Under the pieces are notes generated by a model. The model was given only the letters and a program-made list of their open reading frames with translations, made no database searches and was not told the origin of the DNA. Positions 1 through 8,531 of a stretch of 64,000 nt of DNA are shown piece after piece. Made by a program: the position numbers and the translations under genes. Location: contig JADJCM010000002.1 in the NCBI GenBank assembly GCA_016703225.1, positions 907,609 to 971,608 of the forward strand, in the 5' to 3' direction. The stretch is from Lysobacterales bacterium. GTDB lineage: Bacteria > Pseudomonadota > Gammaproteobacteria > Xanthomonadales > Ahniellaceae. Positions within the stretch are counted from its first letter, which is position 1. Every line of letters starts with the position of its first letter.

Positions 1-484
1 GGATCACGCGCGTGTCGCCGGTGCGCAGCACTTCGATGTCGAGCAGCTCCAGTTCGCCCGCGATCGCGCGTTGCCTGGGCTCGGGGGATTGCCATGGTTT
101 GAAGCGGTAGCGGCTGTGGATGCTCGATCCCTGCAACACATGGAAGGCGCCGCAGAAGGCGTGCTGGTGGATGCTGGTGGTGCCGTCGAGCCAGGTCAGC
201 ACCGAGATGTCGAAGTGCGTGCCGTTGTACAGCGACAACGGCGGCTCGGCGAAGCGTGCATCGAGGTCGGCCTGTTTGCAGAGATTGTCTGCGCCCAGCA
301 CGTAGTCGATCAGGTCGGCCTGGCTGATGTGCGCGGACGGATTGTGCTCGTCGAGCTTGGCCAGCGCGACTTGCTCCAGGCCGGCATAGATCGCCTCGCG
401 CGATTCGCCGAGCGTGGCGGCGATATCGTCGCCCAGGCGCCGGAAGAACGCTTCGACGCGATGCATCGAAGCTGTTTCGGTCAC
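1..484 (-). CDS. Cupin-like protein, 3' end outside the window
   Basis: The N-terminal 161 codons are visible. The start is taken as the GTG at 484-482, which overlaps the stop of the upstream oxygenase gene as GTGA; an in-frame ATG lies 18 bases further in. The visible protein is soluble with no signal peptide. A segment with a histidine pair (IHQHAFCGAFHVLQG), followed by a strand-rich stretch, resembles the metal-binding turn of small cupin dioxygenases such as the cysteine dioxygenase type, but the family cannot be fixed from the fragment. The four-base overlap implies co-translation with the 2-oxoglutarate oxygenase, so it probably acts in the same pathway, possibly on the small peptide encoded first in the unit. 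Catalytic function is inference. Confidence 0.6.
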   Translation of the reverse strand, partial: MTETASMHRVEAFFRRLGDDIAATLGESREAIYAGLEQVALAKLDEHNPSAHISQADLIDYVLGADNLCKQADLDARFAEPPLSLYNGTHFDISVLTWLDGTTSIHQHAFCGAFHVLQGSSIHSRYRFKPWQSPEPRQRAIAGELELLDIEVLRTGDTRVI

Positions 485-1545
485 GTCATCACCCCGTCGT
501 ATTCGGCATCGACGAAGTGGAACAGCAGCGAGCCGGAACGATGGCCGGCGGGCAGCGCATCGCGACAGTGCAACAGCTCGCGGCCCTGGAAAATCAGCGC
601 GTCGCCGATGCGTTGATGCAGGCGGTGCAGGGTGCCATCGCGCCCCTTCACCTGCAGCGCCCAGGGCGAGCGACCGGCGTCGTCGAGCGGCGCGTAATCG
701 ATCAGCAGGGTGATGGTGTACTCGCAGGGCGGGCGGTCGTTGTGCCACTTCAAGTCGCCGCCTTCGAGGTAGAGCGAGACGAAGGAGTACGAGGGCTTGG
801 TGCGGCGCCCGACCAATTGCGACACGCGCTCGTTCAACTGGTCATGCCAGAAGTCCGCGACCGGATGGCTGTGCGCGACATGGCGGCGGCAGCCGCGATC
901 CTGGTCCAGCGCCATGAAGCCCTCGGCCGCCAGTGCCCAGTAGTAGCGCGCCAGTTCGGCCACGTGCGATGCCGGCAGCAGGTCGGCGAGTTCGACGAAA
1001 CCTTCGCACGCGAAGAAGTCGCGGGTTTCCTGGGTGTCGAGTTCGACCGGCGCCTGGTCGTCGGTTGCTTGCCGCAGCGACTCGCTGGCCAGCACCGGCG
1101 CCCACACGCTGCCGTGGTGGTGCGGCAGGAACTGCAGCGGCAGCTCCGCCCAGTCCGCTGGCAAGCGAAATCCGCGACTGCGCACCGGCTCGCCGCAGGC
1201 CGCTGCGGCTGCATGCCGTGCCAGCGCTGGCTGGCCGTTGGCATGCACGGTCGCAGCGAGTTCGTAATGCACCGGCCGCGGCAGCGCATCCGCCGGCGCC
1301 AGCAGCCCGATCTGCCGCAGCTCGGCTACGGCCTGCTCGGACAGTTGCTCGACCGCCTCGCCGCGAATCAACGCCGCCGCAAGGAACCCATGCGCCTCCG
1401 GCAAATCGACCGGATCCACCACACGCGCCGAATACTGCGCTCCCTTGACCGGCGCCCGCACCAAGAACAAGGGCGGCTCGGAGCCGCCCTGAACACTGAT
1501 GCTGGCGCATGGGTTGAGGGCCAACCCGAGCGAGGATAGGTGCAT
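481..1545 (-). CDS. 2-oxoglutarate/Fe(II)-dependent oxygenase
   Basis: 354 residues. The C-terminal third has the double-stranded beta-helix iron triad: H-N-D in KWHNDRPPCEY, a distal His in ELLHCRDAL and an Arg in GHRSGSLLFHF for the 2-oxoglutarate carboxylate. This is the layout of prolyl-4-hydroxylase-like oxygenases. The N-terminal ~170 residues match no domain I recognise and may bind the substrate. It lies 18 bases downstream of a small proline-rich peptide gene and overlaps the cupin-like gene by four bases, so the three form one transcription unit. I infer hydroxylation of the peptide; free amino acid hydroxylation is the main alternative. The start lacks a clear ribosome binding site, which suits coupling to the preceding stop. 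Confidence 0.8.
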   Translation of the reverse strand: MHLSSLGLALNPCASISVQGGSEPPLFLVRAPVKGAQYSARVVDPVDLPEAHGFLAAALIRGEAVEQLSEQAVAELRQIGLLAPADALPRPVHYELAATVHANGQPALARHAAAAACGEPVRSRGFRLPADWAELPLQFLPHHHGSVWAPVLASESLRQATDDQAPVELDTQETRDFFACEGFVELADLLPASHVAELARYYWALAAEGFMALDQDRGCRRHVAHSHPVADFWHDQLNERVSQLVGRRTKPSYSFVSLYLEGGDLKWHNDRPPCEYTITLLIDYAPLDDAGRSPWALQVKGRDGTLHRLHQRIGDALIFQGRELLHCRDALPAGHRSGSLLFHFVDAEYDGVMT

Positions 1546-1563
1546 GGAATCGGGCGGGTGCGG

Positions 1564-1728
1564 TCAGGATTGAACGGGCGCTGGTCCGGGCGTCGGGCGG
1601 GGTGCGGGCCCCGGAACCTGAGGGGCAGCCATGATCGAGGCATCGACGGGTTTGGCCATGCGCTGCAATTGGTCGATCAACGATGGTGGTACTGAAACCG
1701 CCGATCCTGCTTTGACGATGGAATTCAT
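1564..1728 (-). CDS. Small proline-rich peptide, possible RiPP precursor
   Basis: 54 codons from an ATG at 1728 preceded by a good ribosome binding site (AGGGAG, about six bases before the ATG). The N-terminal ~36 residues look like a leader with a short helix (LIDQLQRMAK). The last ~18 residues are almost only Pro, Ala, Gly, Thr and Val (VPGPAPRPTPGPAPVQS). It is the first gene of a unit with a 2-oxoglutarate oxygenase 18 bases downstream and a cupin-like gene. The leader-plus-low-complexity-core shape next to tailoring oxygenases is what ribosomally made, modified peptides look like. No cyclase, protease or exporter is visible here, so the role is a hypothesis. Confidence 0.55.
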   Translation of the reverse strand: MNSIVKAGSAVSVPPSLIDQLQRMAKPVDASIMAAPQVPGPAPRPTPGPAPVQS

Positions 1729-1852
1729 TGCGCTCTCCCTCGGTTCTTGAACTGCGACGGAATGCCGCAGCGCTGCCGAGCCTACGGTTCGAGCCGTTGC
1801 GCGTCAATTGACGACTCTCTATGGTTCCGGAACCACCACACCCTCGATTCGC

Positions 1853-4840
1853 ATGCGCCCGCGAAAGCTGCTCCTGCTCGCACTGCTGATGTCCGCTCCG
1901 GCGCAGGTGATCGCGTCGGAGGCGGGCGTTCATCCGGCGCGAACGTGGGACATCCAGCAGATCCGCTTGGGCGACGACTACCCAGACCCTCCCTTCTTCG
2001 CGTTGGCCCAGTCGCAAAGCGGGCTGATCTACGCCAGCGATCGGCGCGGCGTGCTCGAGTTTGATGGTCTGCAGTGGCGAAGACTCCCGCTCGACATCAA
2101 CTCTGCCATTACCGTGCTTGGCGTTACTCGGTCTGGAACGCTGGTCATGGGCGGCGCCGAAACGATTCTTGCGGTCGAAGATCCCGGCCGCTCCAATCGA
2201 GCGGTTGATGTGGGCAAACTGCTTTCCGACAAGCTGCGCGGTGTCGGTGAATTCTGGGAGTTTGCCGAAGACCCTTCGCAATGGTGCCTGCGGTCCACTG
2301 CCCTGTTGGTATGCCGTCGGGGACAAGAATTCGTTACCTACCCAGCCCGCTCTGGATTCGGCAGGTTGTTTCAGGGGCGGAGCGGCATTTTCGTTGACGT
2401 GGATGAAGTCGGTCTCAGTCTTGTGACCTCGCGTGGCCCCGAGGTCATTCCGGGTGGTGAGGGGTTCATTCGGGCCGGATTGCAGTCCTTGGTCGAGTTC
2501 CCAGATGGGACCTTTGTGGCCGTTACCAACGAACAGCACGGGTTTTGGCACTGGCGTTCCGGCCAAACGCCATCGATACGCGAGCATCTGTCCCGCGATC
2601 AAGTAGCCAAGCCAAAAGGCATTGGCTGGAACGTGGCGCGAGAACGGATTGCACTTCCCGAAGACAACGGTGGTGTGGCCATTCTGGATACCCAGGGACA
2701 TCTCGTCGACCGTATCGACCCGATCGATCTGGGCGTTGGAACAGGCGCGCAGGCGCTGATGGTCGACCGCGAGGGGGCGCTGTGGATCGCCTGGAGGAGC
2801 GCGATTTCCCGAGTGGAGTATCCGTCAAGGATGCGCGTCTTCGCGTTGCCTCCGAGCTTGTTCGGTCAGTCAATGGTGCTGTCGCGGACGAAGTTGGGAA
2901 TCACCGCGTTTCATGGCAATACCGTGCGGGCCCTGCAGCAAACAGCCGGCACGAAGCGCTGGGAGTTCCAACCGCATGGAGAACCCAGACCCTCGATCCT
3001 GATGATCCAATCGATCGACGGCTATGATCTCGTTGGTACGGCTGGCGGCATTGGGTCATTGCAGGAGGAGACACTGGCACTTCCAGCCGACCTTGTGTTT
3101 TCGGCCGCGCCGGCGATGGGCAGCGAGACCGGCATTTGGACGGGTCTCCGCAATGGCGTTGCGAGACTGACGCGCGCTGGCCCCGCGTGGATCGAGATCA
3201 GCCGGAGCTCCAGGGTTTCGTTCGACGTGGTTTCGGTTATGCAGTCCGATCCACAAACGCTCTGGCTTGGCTCACTGGTTGGCCGCGCCGCTCGGGTTCG
3301 CCTCGGAATGGACGGTTCGTTGCAGGGAGCCGAAATCGACGAGTTCGATCAGTCCGCTGGTCTGCCGAAAGCCACCATCTCATTGGAGCAAGTCGGCCAG
3401 CAGATCTTCTTCTGGGCGCAGGGCGGGCACTTCTACGAGTTCCGTGACGGCACCTTTCATCCGAGCCGGATCGTGCCGGCTGAGGAATCGGGACCGATCA
3501 ACGAGGTTAAGCGGATCGACGAAGCGCAGCTGCTGGTGAGCAGTCCGAACAGCCGCTTGCGCTTGCTGCGGCGGGACATCACCGGCGTCTATCGGCACCA
3601 GCCGAGCATCTTCGACGAGATCGCGAGCGTGGAGAAGACGCGCTCGATGCACGTCGATCCCGACGGCATCGTCTGGCTGGCGCAGGATTCCAAGGTCGTG
3701 CGCATCGATCCGAAGATGGAGGTGCCGAAGCCGACGCCGCAGCAAGTCCTGATCCGCGACCTCTCCGTGGGCGACCGCAGCCTGCTCGGCGGGCGCGGCG
3801 GGCCCACTACCGCGCAGCTGGATGCGGGCGCGAGCCTGCGTGTCGAATTCACGCTGCCGAGCTACCGCGCGCCCGAACTGAATCGCTTCCGTTCGCGCAT
3901 TCGCCATGCGGGCGAGGGCAGCGAGTGGAGCGGCTGGAGCAACGAAACGCGACGCGACTTCACCAACCTGCCCGCGGGCGAGCTGTTGTTCGAGGTCGAG
4001 GCCGAGGACGCTGCCGGCGTCAGCGGCGGCGTGGCTTCGGTGCCGATCACCGTGATCGCGCCCTGGTACCAGCGCGGCTGGGCGATCGTCGCGTTCAGCG
4101 TCGCCGGCCTGCTGCTGATCGCCATCGGCGTGCAATGGCGCGTGCGTGCGCTGCGCATGCGCGGCGTCGAGCTGGAGCGCTTGGTCATGATCAAGACCGA
4201 TGCCTTGCAGGTCGCCGCCAACACCGACCCGTTGACCGGGTTGTGGAATCGCCATCGCTTCGGGCAGTGGCTGCGCAAGGAGATGATCGACCTCAACGCC
4301 AAGGCCGTGGTCGCGCCCGCGGAGGAGCCGGTCGACCTGATCGTCTGCGTGATCGATCTGGACCACTTCAAGCGCGTCAACGATCAGCACGGCCACGCCG
4401 CCGGCGACCTGGTGCTGAAGGCGGTGGCTGATCGGCTGCAAGGCTGCAGGCGCCCGAACGACCTGATCTTCCGTTTCGGCGGCGAGGAATTCGTTTACCT
4501 CGGCACGCAGCGCCATCGCGACGAAGGCGCGCAGCTGGCCGAGTCGCTCGTGCGCGAGATCGCGCAGGTTCAGGTCGAGCTGGAAGGCGGCGTGCTGCTC
4601 GACCCGACCGCATCGGTTGGCTGGTCGGTGTATCCGCTCTATCGCGAGCGCGCCGACCTGTTCAGCCTCGACTTCGTGCTGGGCATCGCTGATCGCGCGC
4701 TCTACATCGCCAAGCGCGACGGCCGCAATCGTGCTTGCGGCTTTCTTCCGAACCTGCCGGTCGACGAGATCGACCGCACCCAGGCCGACTGGCGCGCCCA
4801 GGTCCTGCACCGACATCCCGATTTCCTCAGGCAGGCGTGA
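1853..4840 (+). CDS. Diguanylate cyclase with periplasmic beta-propeller sensor
   Basis: 995 residues from the ATG at 1853, chosen because it starts a signal peptide (MRPRKLLLLALLMSAPAQ); a start 45 bases upstream is possible. After the signal comes a long periplasmic two-component-regulator propeller (about 25-640), a Y_Y_Y-type beta-sandwich (about 659-736), one transmembrane helix (about 741-762) and a cytoplasmic GGDEF domain (from about 788). The active site reads GGEEF near residue 876, and an RxxD inhibitory site (RPND) sits five residues before it. It should therefore make c-di-GMP from GTP under product control, in response to a periplasmic or surface cue. It lacks a histidine kinase module. 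The gene stands alone. Confidence 0.93.
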   Translation: MRPRKLLLLALLMSAPAQVIASEAGVHPARTWDIQQIRLGDDYPDPPFFALAQSQSGLIYASDRRGVLEFDGLQWRRLPLDINSAITVLGVTRSGTLVMGGAETILAVEDPGRSNRAVDVGKLLSDKLRGVGEFWEFAEDPSQWCLRSTALLVCRRGQEFVTYPARSGFGRLFQGRSGIFVDVDEVGLSLVTSRGPEVIPGGEGFIRAGLQSLVEFPDGTFVAVTNEQHGFWHWRSGQTPSIREHLSRDQVAKPKGIGWNVARERIALPEDNGGVAILDTQGHLVDRIDPIDLGVGTGAQALMVDREGALWIAWRSAISRVEYPSRMRVFALPPSLFGQSMVLSRTKLGITAFHGNTVRALQQTAGTKRWEFQPHGEPRPSILMIQSIDGYDLVGTAGGIGSLQEETLALPADLVFSAAPAMGSETGIWTGLRNGVARLTRAGPAWIEISRSSRVSFDVVSVMQSDPQTLWLGSLVGRAARVRLGMDGSLQGAEIDEFDQSAGLPKATISLEQVGQQIFFWAQGGHFYEFRDGTFHPSRIVPAEESGPINEVKRIDEAQLLVSSPNSRLRLLRRDITGVYRHQPSIFDEIASVEKTRSMHVDPDGIVWLAQDSKVVRIDPKMEVPKPTPQQVLIRDLSVGDRSLLGGRGGPTTAQLDAGASLRVEFTLPSYRAPELNRFRSRIRHAGEGSEWSGWSNETRRDFTNLPAGELLFEVEAEDAAGVSGGVASVPITVIAPWYQRGWAIVAFSVAGLLLIAIGVQWRVRALRMRGVELERLVMIKTDALQVAANTDPLTGLWNRHRFGQWLRKEMIDLNAKAVVAPAEEPVDLIVCVIDLDHFKRVNDQHGHAAGDLVLKAVADRLQGCRRPNDLIFRFGGEEFVYLGTQRHRDEGAQLAESLVREIAQVQVELEGGVLLDPTASVGWSVYPLYRERADLFSLDFVLGIADRALYIAKRDGRNRACGFLPNLPVDEIDRTQADWRAQVLHRHPDFLRQA

Positions 4841-4909
4841 GCGCCGGACCCAATGGAGTTGCTGCTGACCGGTGCGTCATGTGGCGGAGAGAAAAGAGGC
4901 CACTGGGAC

Positions 4910-4929
4910 CAATGGCACTTCCTTAAGCC
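4910..4929 (+). repeat. IS4 left inverted repeat
   Basis: Reads CAATGGCACTTCCTTAAGCC and pairs with the right end with one mismatch. Confidence 0.85.
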
Positions 4930-5034
4930 CAGAAGCGCTGTTCAATCAACAGGTTAAGGGAGTGGGCTGAGAGCCTCACGGCGGGTACTCTGCAGATGTC
5001 TAAACCGCTGAGTGCACTGAGAGGATCAGCCCTG

Positions 5035-6434
5035 ATGCAGACTACCAAAAAAACGCCTGTACGCAGCCATTGAGCAGCAGCGCCTGCTGTTGCAAGCGGG
5101 TGCGCGTGGTCGGCTTTTGGGCGTGTTGTCGAGCAGCGGGCTCGACGACGTGGTCGCTCAGCACTGCGGCAGACACCGCCAGCGCGTTTTTCCGCCTGGC
5201 GTCACCTTGGGGCTGTTGGTCGAGCAAGTGATGAATGTCGACGCTGCCTGCCAGGATGTTGTGGGGCGTTACCTGAGCGAGCGAACCGCATTGGGGCTGG
5301 CACCGAATGGGCTGGGAACGAGCTCGTATTGCAAGGCGCGCCAGCGATTGCCGCTGGCGCTGATCCAGGACTGCGCAGCCGAGGTTGCGACCATCGCAGC
5401 GCGAGCACTGTCGCCAGCGGCGCGCTGGCGGGGGGCGAGAGATCAAGCTGATCGATGGCACTGGCGTCTCGATGCCGGACACACCCAGCCTGCAGGCCGC
5501 GTTTCCGCAGAGTCGCAGCCAGGCGCCAGGTGTAGGCTTTCCGCACGCGCTGATCGTCGGCGTGATCTCGCTCGGGTCGGGATGTGTCACCGATTGGACC
5601 ATAACGGCGGCTCAAGGCAAGCGTAACGGGGAGTGCAGCCAGCTATGGAACTTGCTGGATCACTTCGCGCCTGGCGAGGTGGTAATCGCCGACCGCGCTT
5701 ACTGTTCGTACTTCTTGCTGGCTGCCCTTTCGCTGCGAGGCATCGATTTCGTGATGCGCGAACACGGTGCACGCAAGAATGCCTCCGCCTACAGCGAAGT
5801 GCTGGGGAGTAACGATCGCCTCCTGGTGTGGTCGCGCCCAACTCGTCCGAGTTGGATGTCGCAGGCGACATACGATGCCGTACCGGAAGCGATGTGTGTG
5901 CGTGAAGTGCGCGATGGTGAACGGCTGATTGTCACCAGCCTGCGCGACCCGAGCGAGGTGTCCGCCGACGAGGTTGCCTGGCTCTACACCCAGCGCTGGC
6001 ACATCGAACTGGATTTCCGCAGCATCAAGTGCGTGATGGAGATGGACGTGCTGCGCTGCAAGTCGCCGGACATGGTGCGCAAGGAAGTCGCTGCGCACTT
6101 GCTTGCCTACAACCTGATCCGTGTCGCCATGGGCGAAGCGGCGCGTCCCGAAGGTTTGGACCTACGCCAGCTCAGCTTCGCCGCCGCGCGCCGCGCCGCC
6201 GCGATGTACCAGAGCAATGTCCGCAACAACGCGACCACGAAGAACTGCGCTGCGGCGCGATTCCTGATGCTGCAGCAAATCAGCTACTGGCGCATCCCGG
6301 ATCGGCCGGGCCGAATCGAACCCCGCGCGGTCAAGCGAAGACCCAAGCCACGAGCACTTCTGACTGAGCCGAGGCAACGCGCGAGGGTCCGGATCGTCAA
6401 GCAGCAAGCCACGTTACGCGCCGCTGTGGCTTAA
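5035..6434 (+). pseudogene. IS4-family transposase, two frameshifts
   Basis: A coherent protein appears only if two frame changes are corrected. The first is at an A7 run just after the ATG at 5035, the second at a G6 run near 5427; in each case one base too many shifts the frame by +1. The corrected protein is about 465 residues with the IS4 DDE triad: Asp in LIDGTGV, Asp in VIADRAY, and the YxxRWHIELDFRSIK signature carrying the catalytic Glu. IS elements usually use -1 frameshifting, so two +1 events at homopolymers point to decay or to sequencing error rather than programmed recoding. Confidence 0.85.
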
Positions 6435-6447
6435 GGAAGCGCCATTG
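6428..6447 (-). repeat. IS4 right inverted repeat
   Basis: On the minus strand reads CAATGGCGCTTCCTTAAGCC. It contains the transposase stop codon. Confidence 0.85.
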
Positions 6448-6476
6448 TGCTCTGACCCCGTTTTCGACCCCGCTTA

Positions 6477-6501
6477 CTGCCTGTCTCATAAATAATGCAA
6501 T
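6477..6501 (+). repeat. IS630 left terminal inverted repeat
   Basis: 25 bases starting CTGCCTGTCTCATAAA. It matches the right end, read on the minus strand, at all but three positions. Confidence 0.9.
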
Positions 6502-6533
6502 ACTGCACACCTGTTCCACGAAGGAGTACGGGT

Positions 6534-7556
6534 GTGGCACGACCAACAGGATCGGCAGAACTGATCGAAGCGCGGCGGCACCAAGCGCTGCGCTTGCTGG
6601 ACCAAGGTTACTCGCTGGCTGAGGTTGGCCGCATGATCGACTCCGCACCCAGTTCCGTGATGCGCTGGCGCGATGCTCGAACACAAGGTGGCAGTCAGGC
6701 GCTGAAGGTGCGTCCGACGCCGGGTCGACCGCCGACACTGACCCACACGCAGCAGCAGCGCATCATCAAGCGACTGATGAAGGGTGCCATGGCCAACGGG
6801 TTCACCACAGAACTGTGGACCACCAGCCGGGTGGCGACGGTCATTCAGCAGTGTTGCAAGGTTCAATTCCACCGCAGTCACGTCGCCCGCCTGCTGCATG
6901 ACTTTGGCTTCAGTTGCCAGAAGCCCGAACGCCGGGCACTGGAGCGGGATGAAGCACGCATTGAAGAGTGGAAGCGCAAGGACTGGCCGCAGGTAAAAAA
7001 AACGCTGCGCGGCTGGGTGCGCACATCGTCTTTGTCGACGAATCCGGCTTCATGTTGACTCCGACTGTTCGACGTACTTGGGCACTCGGGTCAGACCCCG
7101 GTTATTCGCCACCGCTACAACCATGCCCGGATCTCGGTGATCGGGGGCCTGTCGATCAGCCCCCAGCGCACGCGGCTCGGGTTCTACTTTAGGCCCCACG
7201 CCAAGAATATCTCCGCTGATGAAGTGGAAGACTTCCTTTGGTATCTGCTCAAGCATCTGCGTGGCCATGTCTTTGTGGTTTGGGATGGCGCCTCGATCCA
7301 TAACCCCAAGGCACTGCAAGGCTTCTGTCGCAAATATCCGCGGCTGCATCTGGAGAAATTGCCGGCCTACGCGCCGGAACTCAACCCGATCGAAGCCGCG
7401 TGGCATGCAATCAAGCATCCGCTGGCCAACGGCCGGCCTGACAGCATCTCGGAACTTGGTGATGCACTGGTTGCAAGCTTGCGAAAGACCCGAGCCTCGC
7501 AACGCGTGATGCGAGGCTGTGTCACGCAATCTGATTTGCCCATTTTTTTGCATTGA
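6534..7556 (+). pseudogene. IS630-family transposase in three frames
   Basis: The start is the GTG at 6534, with AGGAG seven bases upstream. The first segment carries a helix-turn-helix DNA-binding domain (LLDQGYSLAEVGRMID) and runs to an A8 run near 6994. There a -1 shift (A-AAA-AAA slippery heptamer in frame) leads to the catalytic domain with Asp in IVFVDESGF. A second shift between about 7080 and 7100 is needed to reach the rest (Asp in FVVWDGASIH, Glu in PELNPIEAAWHAIKH). All three catalytic residues are present. The first shift may be programmed, as in other IS630 elements; the second, not at a slippery site, probably inactivates the gene or is a sequence error. Confidence 0.88.
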
Positions 7557-7558
7557 AC

Positions 7559-7583
7559 ATTGCATTCTTTATGAGACGGTCAG
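7559..7583 (-). repeat. IS630 right terminal inverted repeat
   Basis: On the minus strand starts CTGACCGTCTCATAAA. It supplies the new stop codon of the adjacent thioredoxin gene. Confidence 0.9.
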
Positions 7584-8458
7584 TAGAAAATCAGCGCCGC
7601 CATTTGCTTGCGGGTGCGGCTGACGAGGTCGGGGTCGTCGATGAGGGCGAAGGCGGAGATCAGGGACTTGCGGCCGAGGTCGTCGGCGAACTTGCGGTCG
7701 GCGCGCATCATGGCGAGGAAGCATTCGAGTGCATCGACGCTGTCGCCGGCGAGCAGGCGACGCACGCCGAGCTGGTGGCGGGCGCGCAGGTTGTTCGGGT
7801 TGGCGGTGAGTTCGATGACGAGTTCGCTCTCGCCCGGTGCGCCGTCCAGGGCCTTGGCGAAATCGAGTTGGGCGCGGGCGCGCTTGGTGCGGTCGTCGGT
7901 GGCGAGATTGGCGGGCAGGTCGTCGAGTTCGTGTTCGGCGGCGGCGGCATCGCCGGCCTGGAGCAGGGCCGCGATCAGGTCGAGGCGCAGTTCGGGTTGC
8001 TCTGGCGACGCGGCCACGGCATCGCGCGCGGCCTGCACCTGTTCCGCGGGCGACAACGAAAGTTCGATCACTTCGGGTTCGACTGCGGGCGCGGCCACGG
8101 CATCGAGCGGGACGATGCCGTGGTGTTGCAGGAACTGGCGCACCTGGCCTTCCGGCAGCGCGCCCGGGAATCCATCGACGATCTGGCCGCCCTTGACCAA
8201 CATTACCGTTGGCACCGAGCGGATCTGAAAGTAGCCGGCGAGCTGCTGCTCCTTGTCGACATCGACTTTGGCCAGCATGAAGCCGCCGTTGAATTCTTCC
8301 GCGAGCTTTTCGAGGATTGGTCCGATCGACTTGCACGGGCCGCACCAGGTGGCCCAGAAGTCGACCAGCACCGGCGTCTCGTTCGACTTCGCCAATACCG
8401 TCTGCTCGAACCCTTCGAGGCTGGCGTCGAACACGTGTGGCTTGGCGGCGTCATTCAT
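7580..8458 (-). CDS. cnoX: Thioredoxin-fold co-chaperone with TPR tail (CnoX/YbbN family)
   Basis: 292 residues. The N-terminal thioredoxin domain has a complete CGPC active site (WATWCGPCK) and the cis-Pro region (SVPTVMLV). The C-terminal ~170 residues are helical TPR-like repeats, the architecture of CnoX/YbbN, which protects proteins from oxidative damage and hands clients to GroEL or DnaK. The Escherichia coli protein lacks the full CXXC; many others keep it, so this one is probably redox-active. The start is placed at the ATG at 8458, where homology begins; an upstream ATG at 8491 is possible. The stop codon lies in the end of an IS630 element, which added one Tyr to the original C-terminus. 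Confidence 0.88.
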   Translation of the reverse strand: MNDAAKPHVFDASLEGFEQTVLAKSNETPVLVDFWATWCGPCKSIGPILEKLAEEFNGGFMLAKVDVDKEQQLAGYFQIRSVPTVMLVKGGQIVDGFPGALPEGQVRQFLQHHGIVPLDAVAAPAVEPEVIELSLSPAEQVQAARDAVAASPEQPELRLDLIAALLQAGDAAAAEHELDDLPANLATDDRTKRARAQLDFAKALDGAPGESELVIELTANPNNLRARHQLGVRRLLAGDSVDALECFLAMMRADRKFADDLGRKSLISAFALIDDPDLVSRTRKQMAALIFY

Positions 8459-8531
8459 GGCGGATTCGCTGTCGGAGGATGGGCGCGGCAAACATGGGTT
8501 CGCCTGCGCCAGGATGCAAGGGTGGTGGCGC

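Larger units (their letters stand above)
4910..6447 (+). mobile_element. IS4-family insertion sequence, about 1.54 kb
   Basis: Bounded by 20-base inverted repeats matching at 19 positions, with a disrupted IS4-type transposase between them. The transposase stop codon lies inside the right repeat. I looked for flanking direct repeats and found none that are convincing. The element sits between the convergent diguanylate cyclase and thioredoxin genes, 29 bases from an IS630-family element. Confidence 0.85.
6477..7583 (+). mobile_element. IS630-family insertion sequence, 1107 bp, with TA duplication
   Basis: Both ends carry closely matching inverted repeats and are flanked by TA (6475-6476 and 7584-7585), the target duplication expected of IS630. 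The right end lies inside the stop codon of the convergent thioredoxin gene: without the element the gene would end TTC-TAA, with it the gene reads TTC-TAC-TGA, the last four bases coming from the IS. The transposase within is frameshifted. Confidence 0.92.

Noticed and set aside
842..2701. 619-codon minus-strand frame over the oxygenase and diguanylate cyclase genes
   Set aside because: It is antisense to well supported genes, Arg/Gly-rich and domain-free; long antisense frames are expected at this GC content.
4895..6465. Target duplication of the IS4 element
   Set aside because: The flanks outside the inverted repeats do not match over 8-12 bases.
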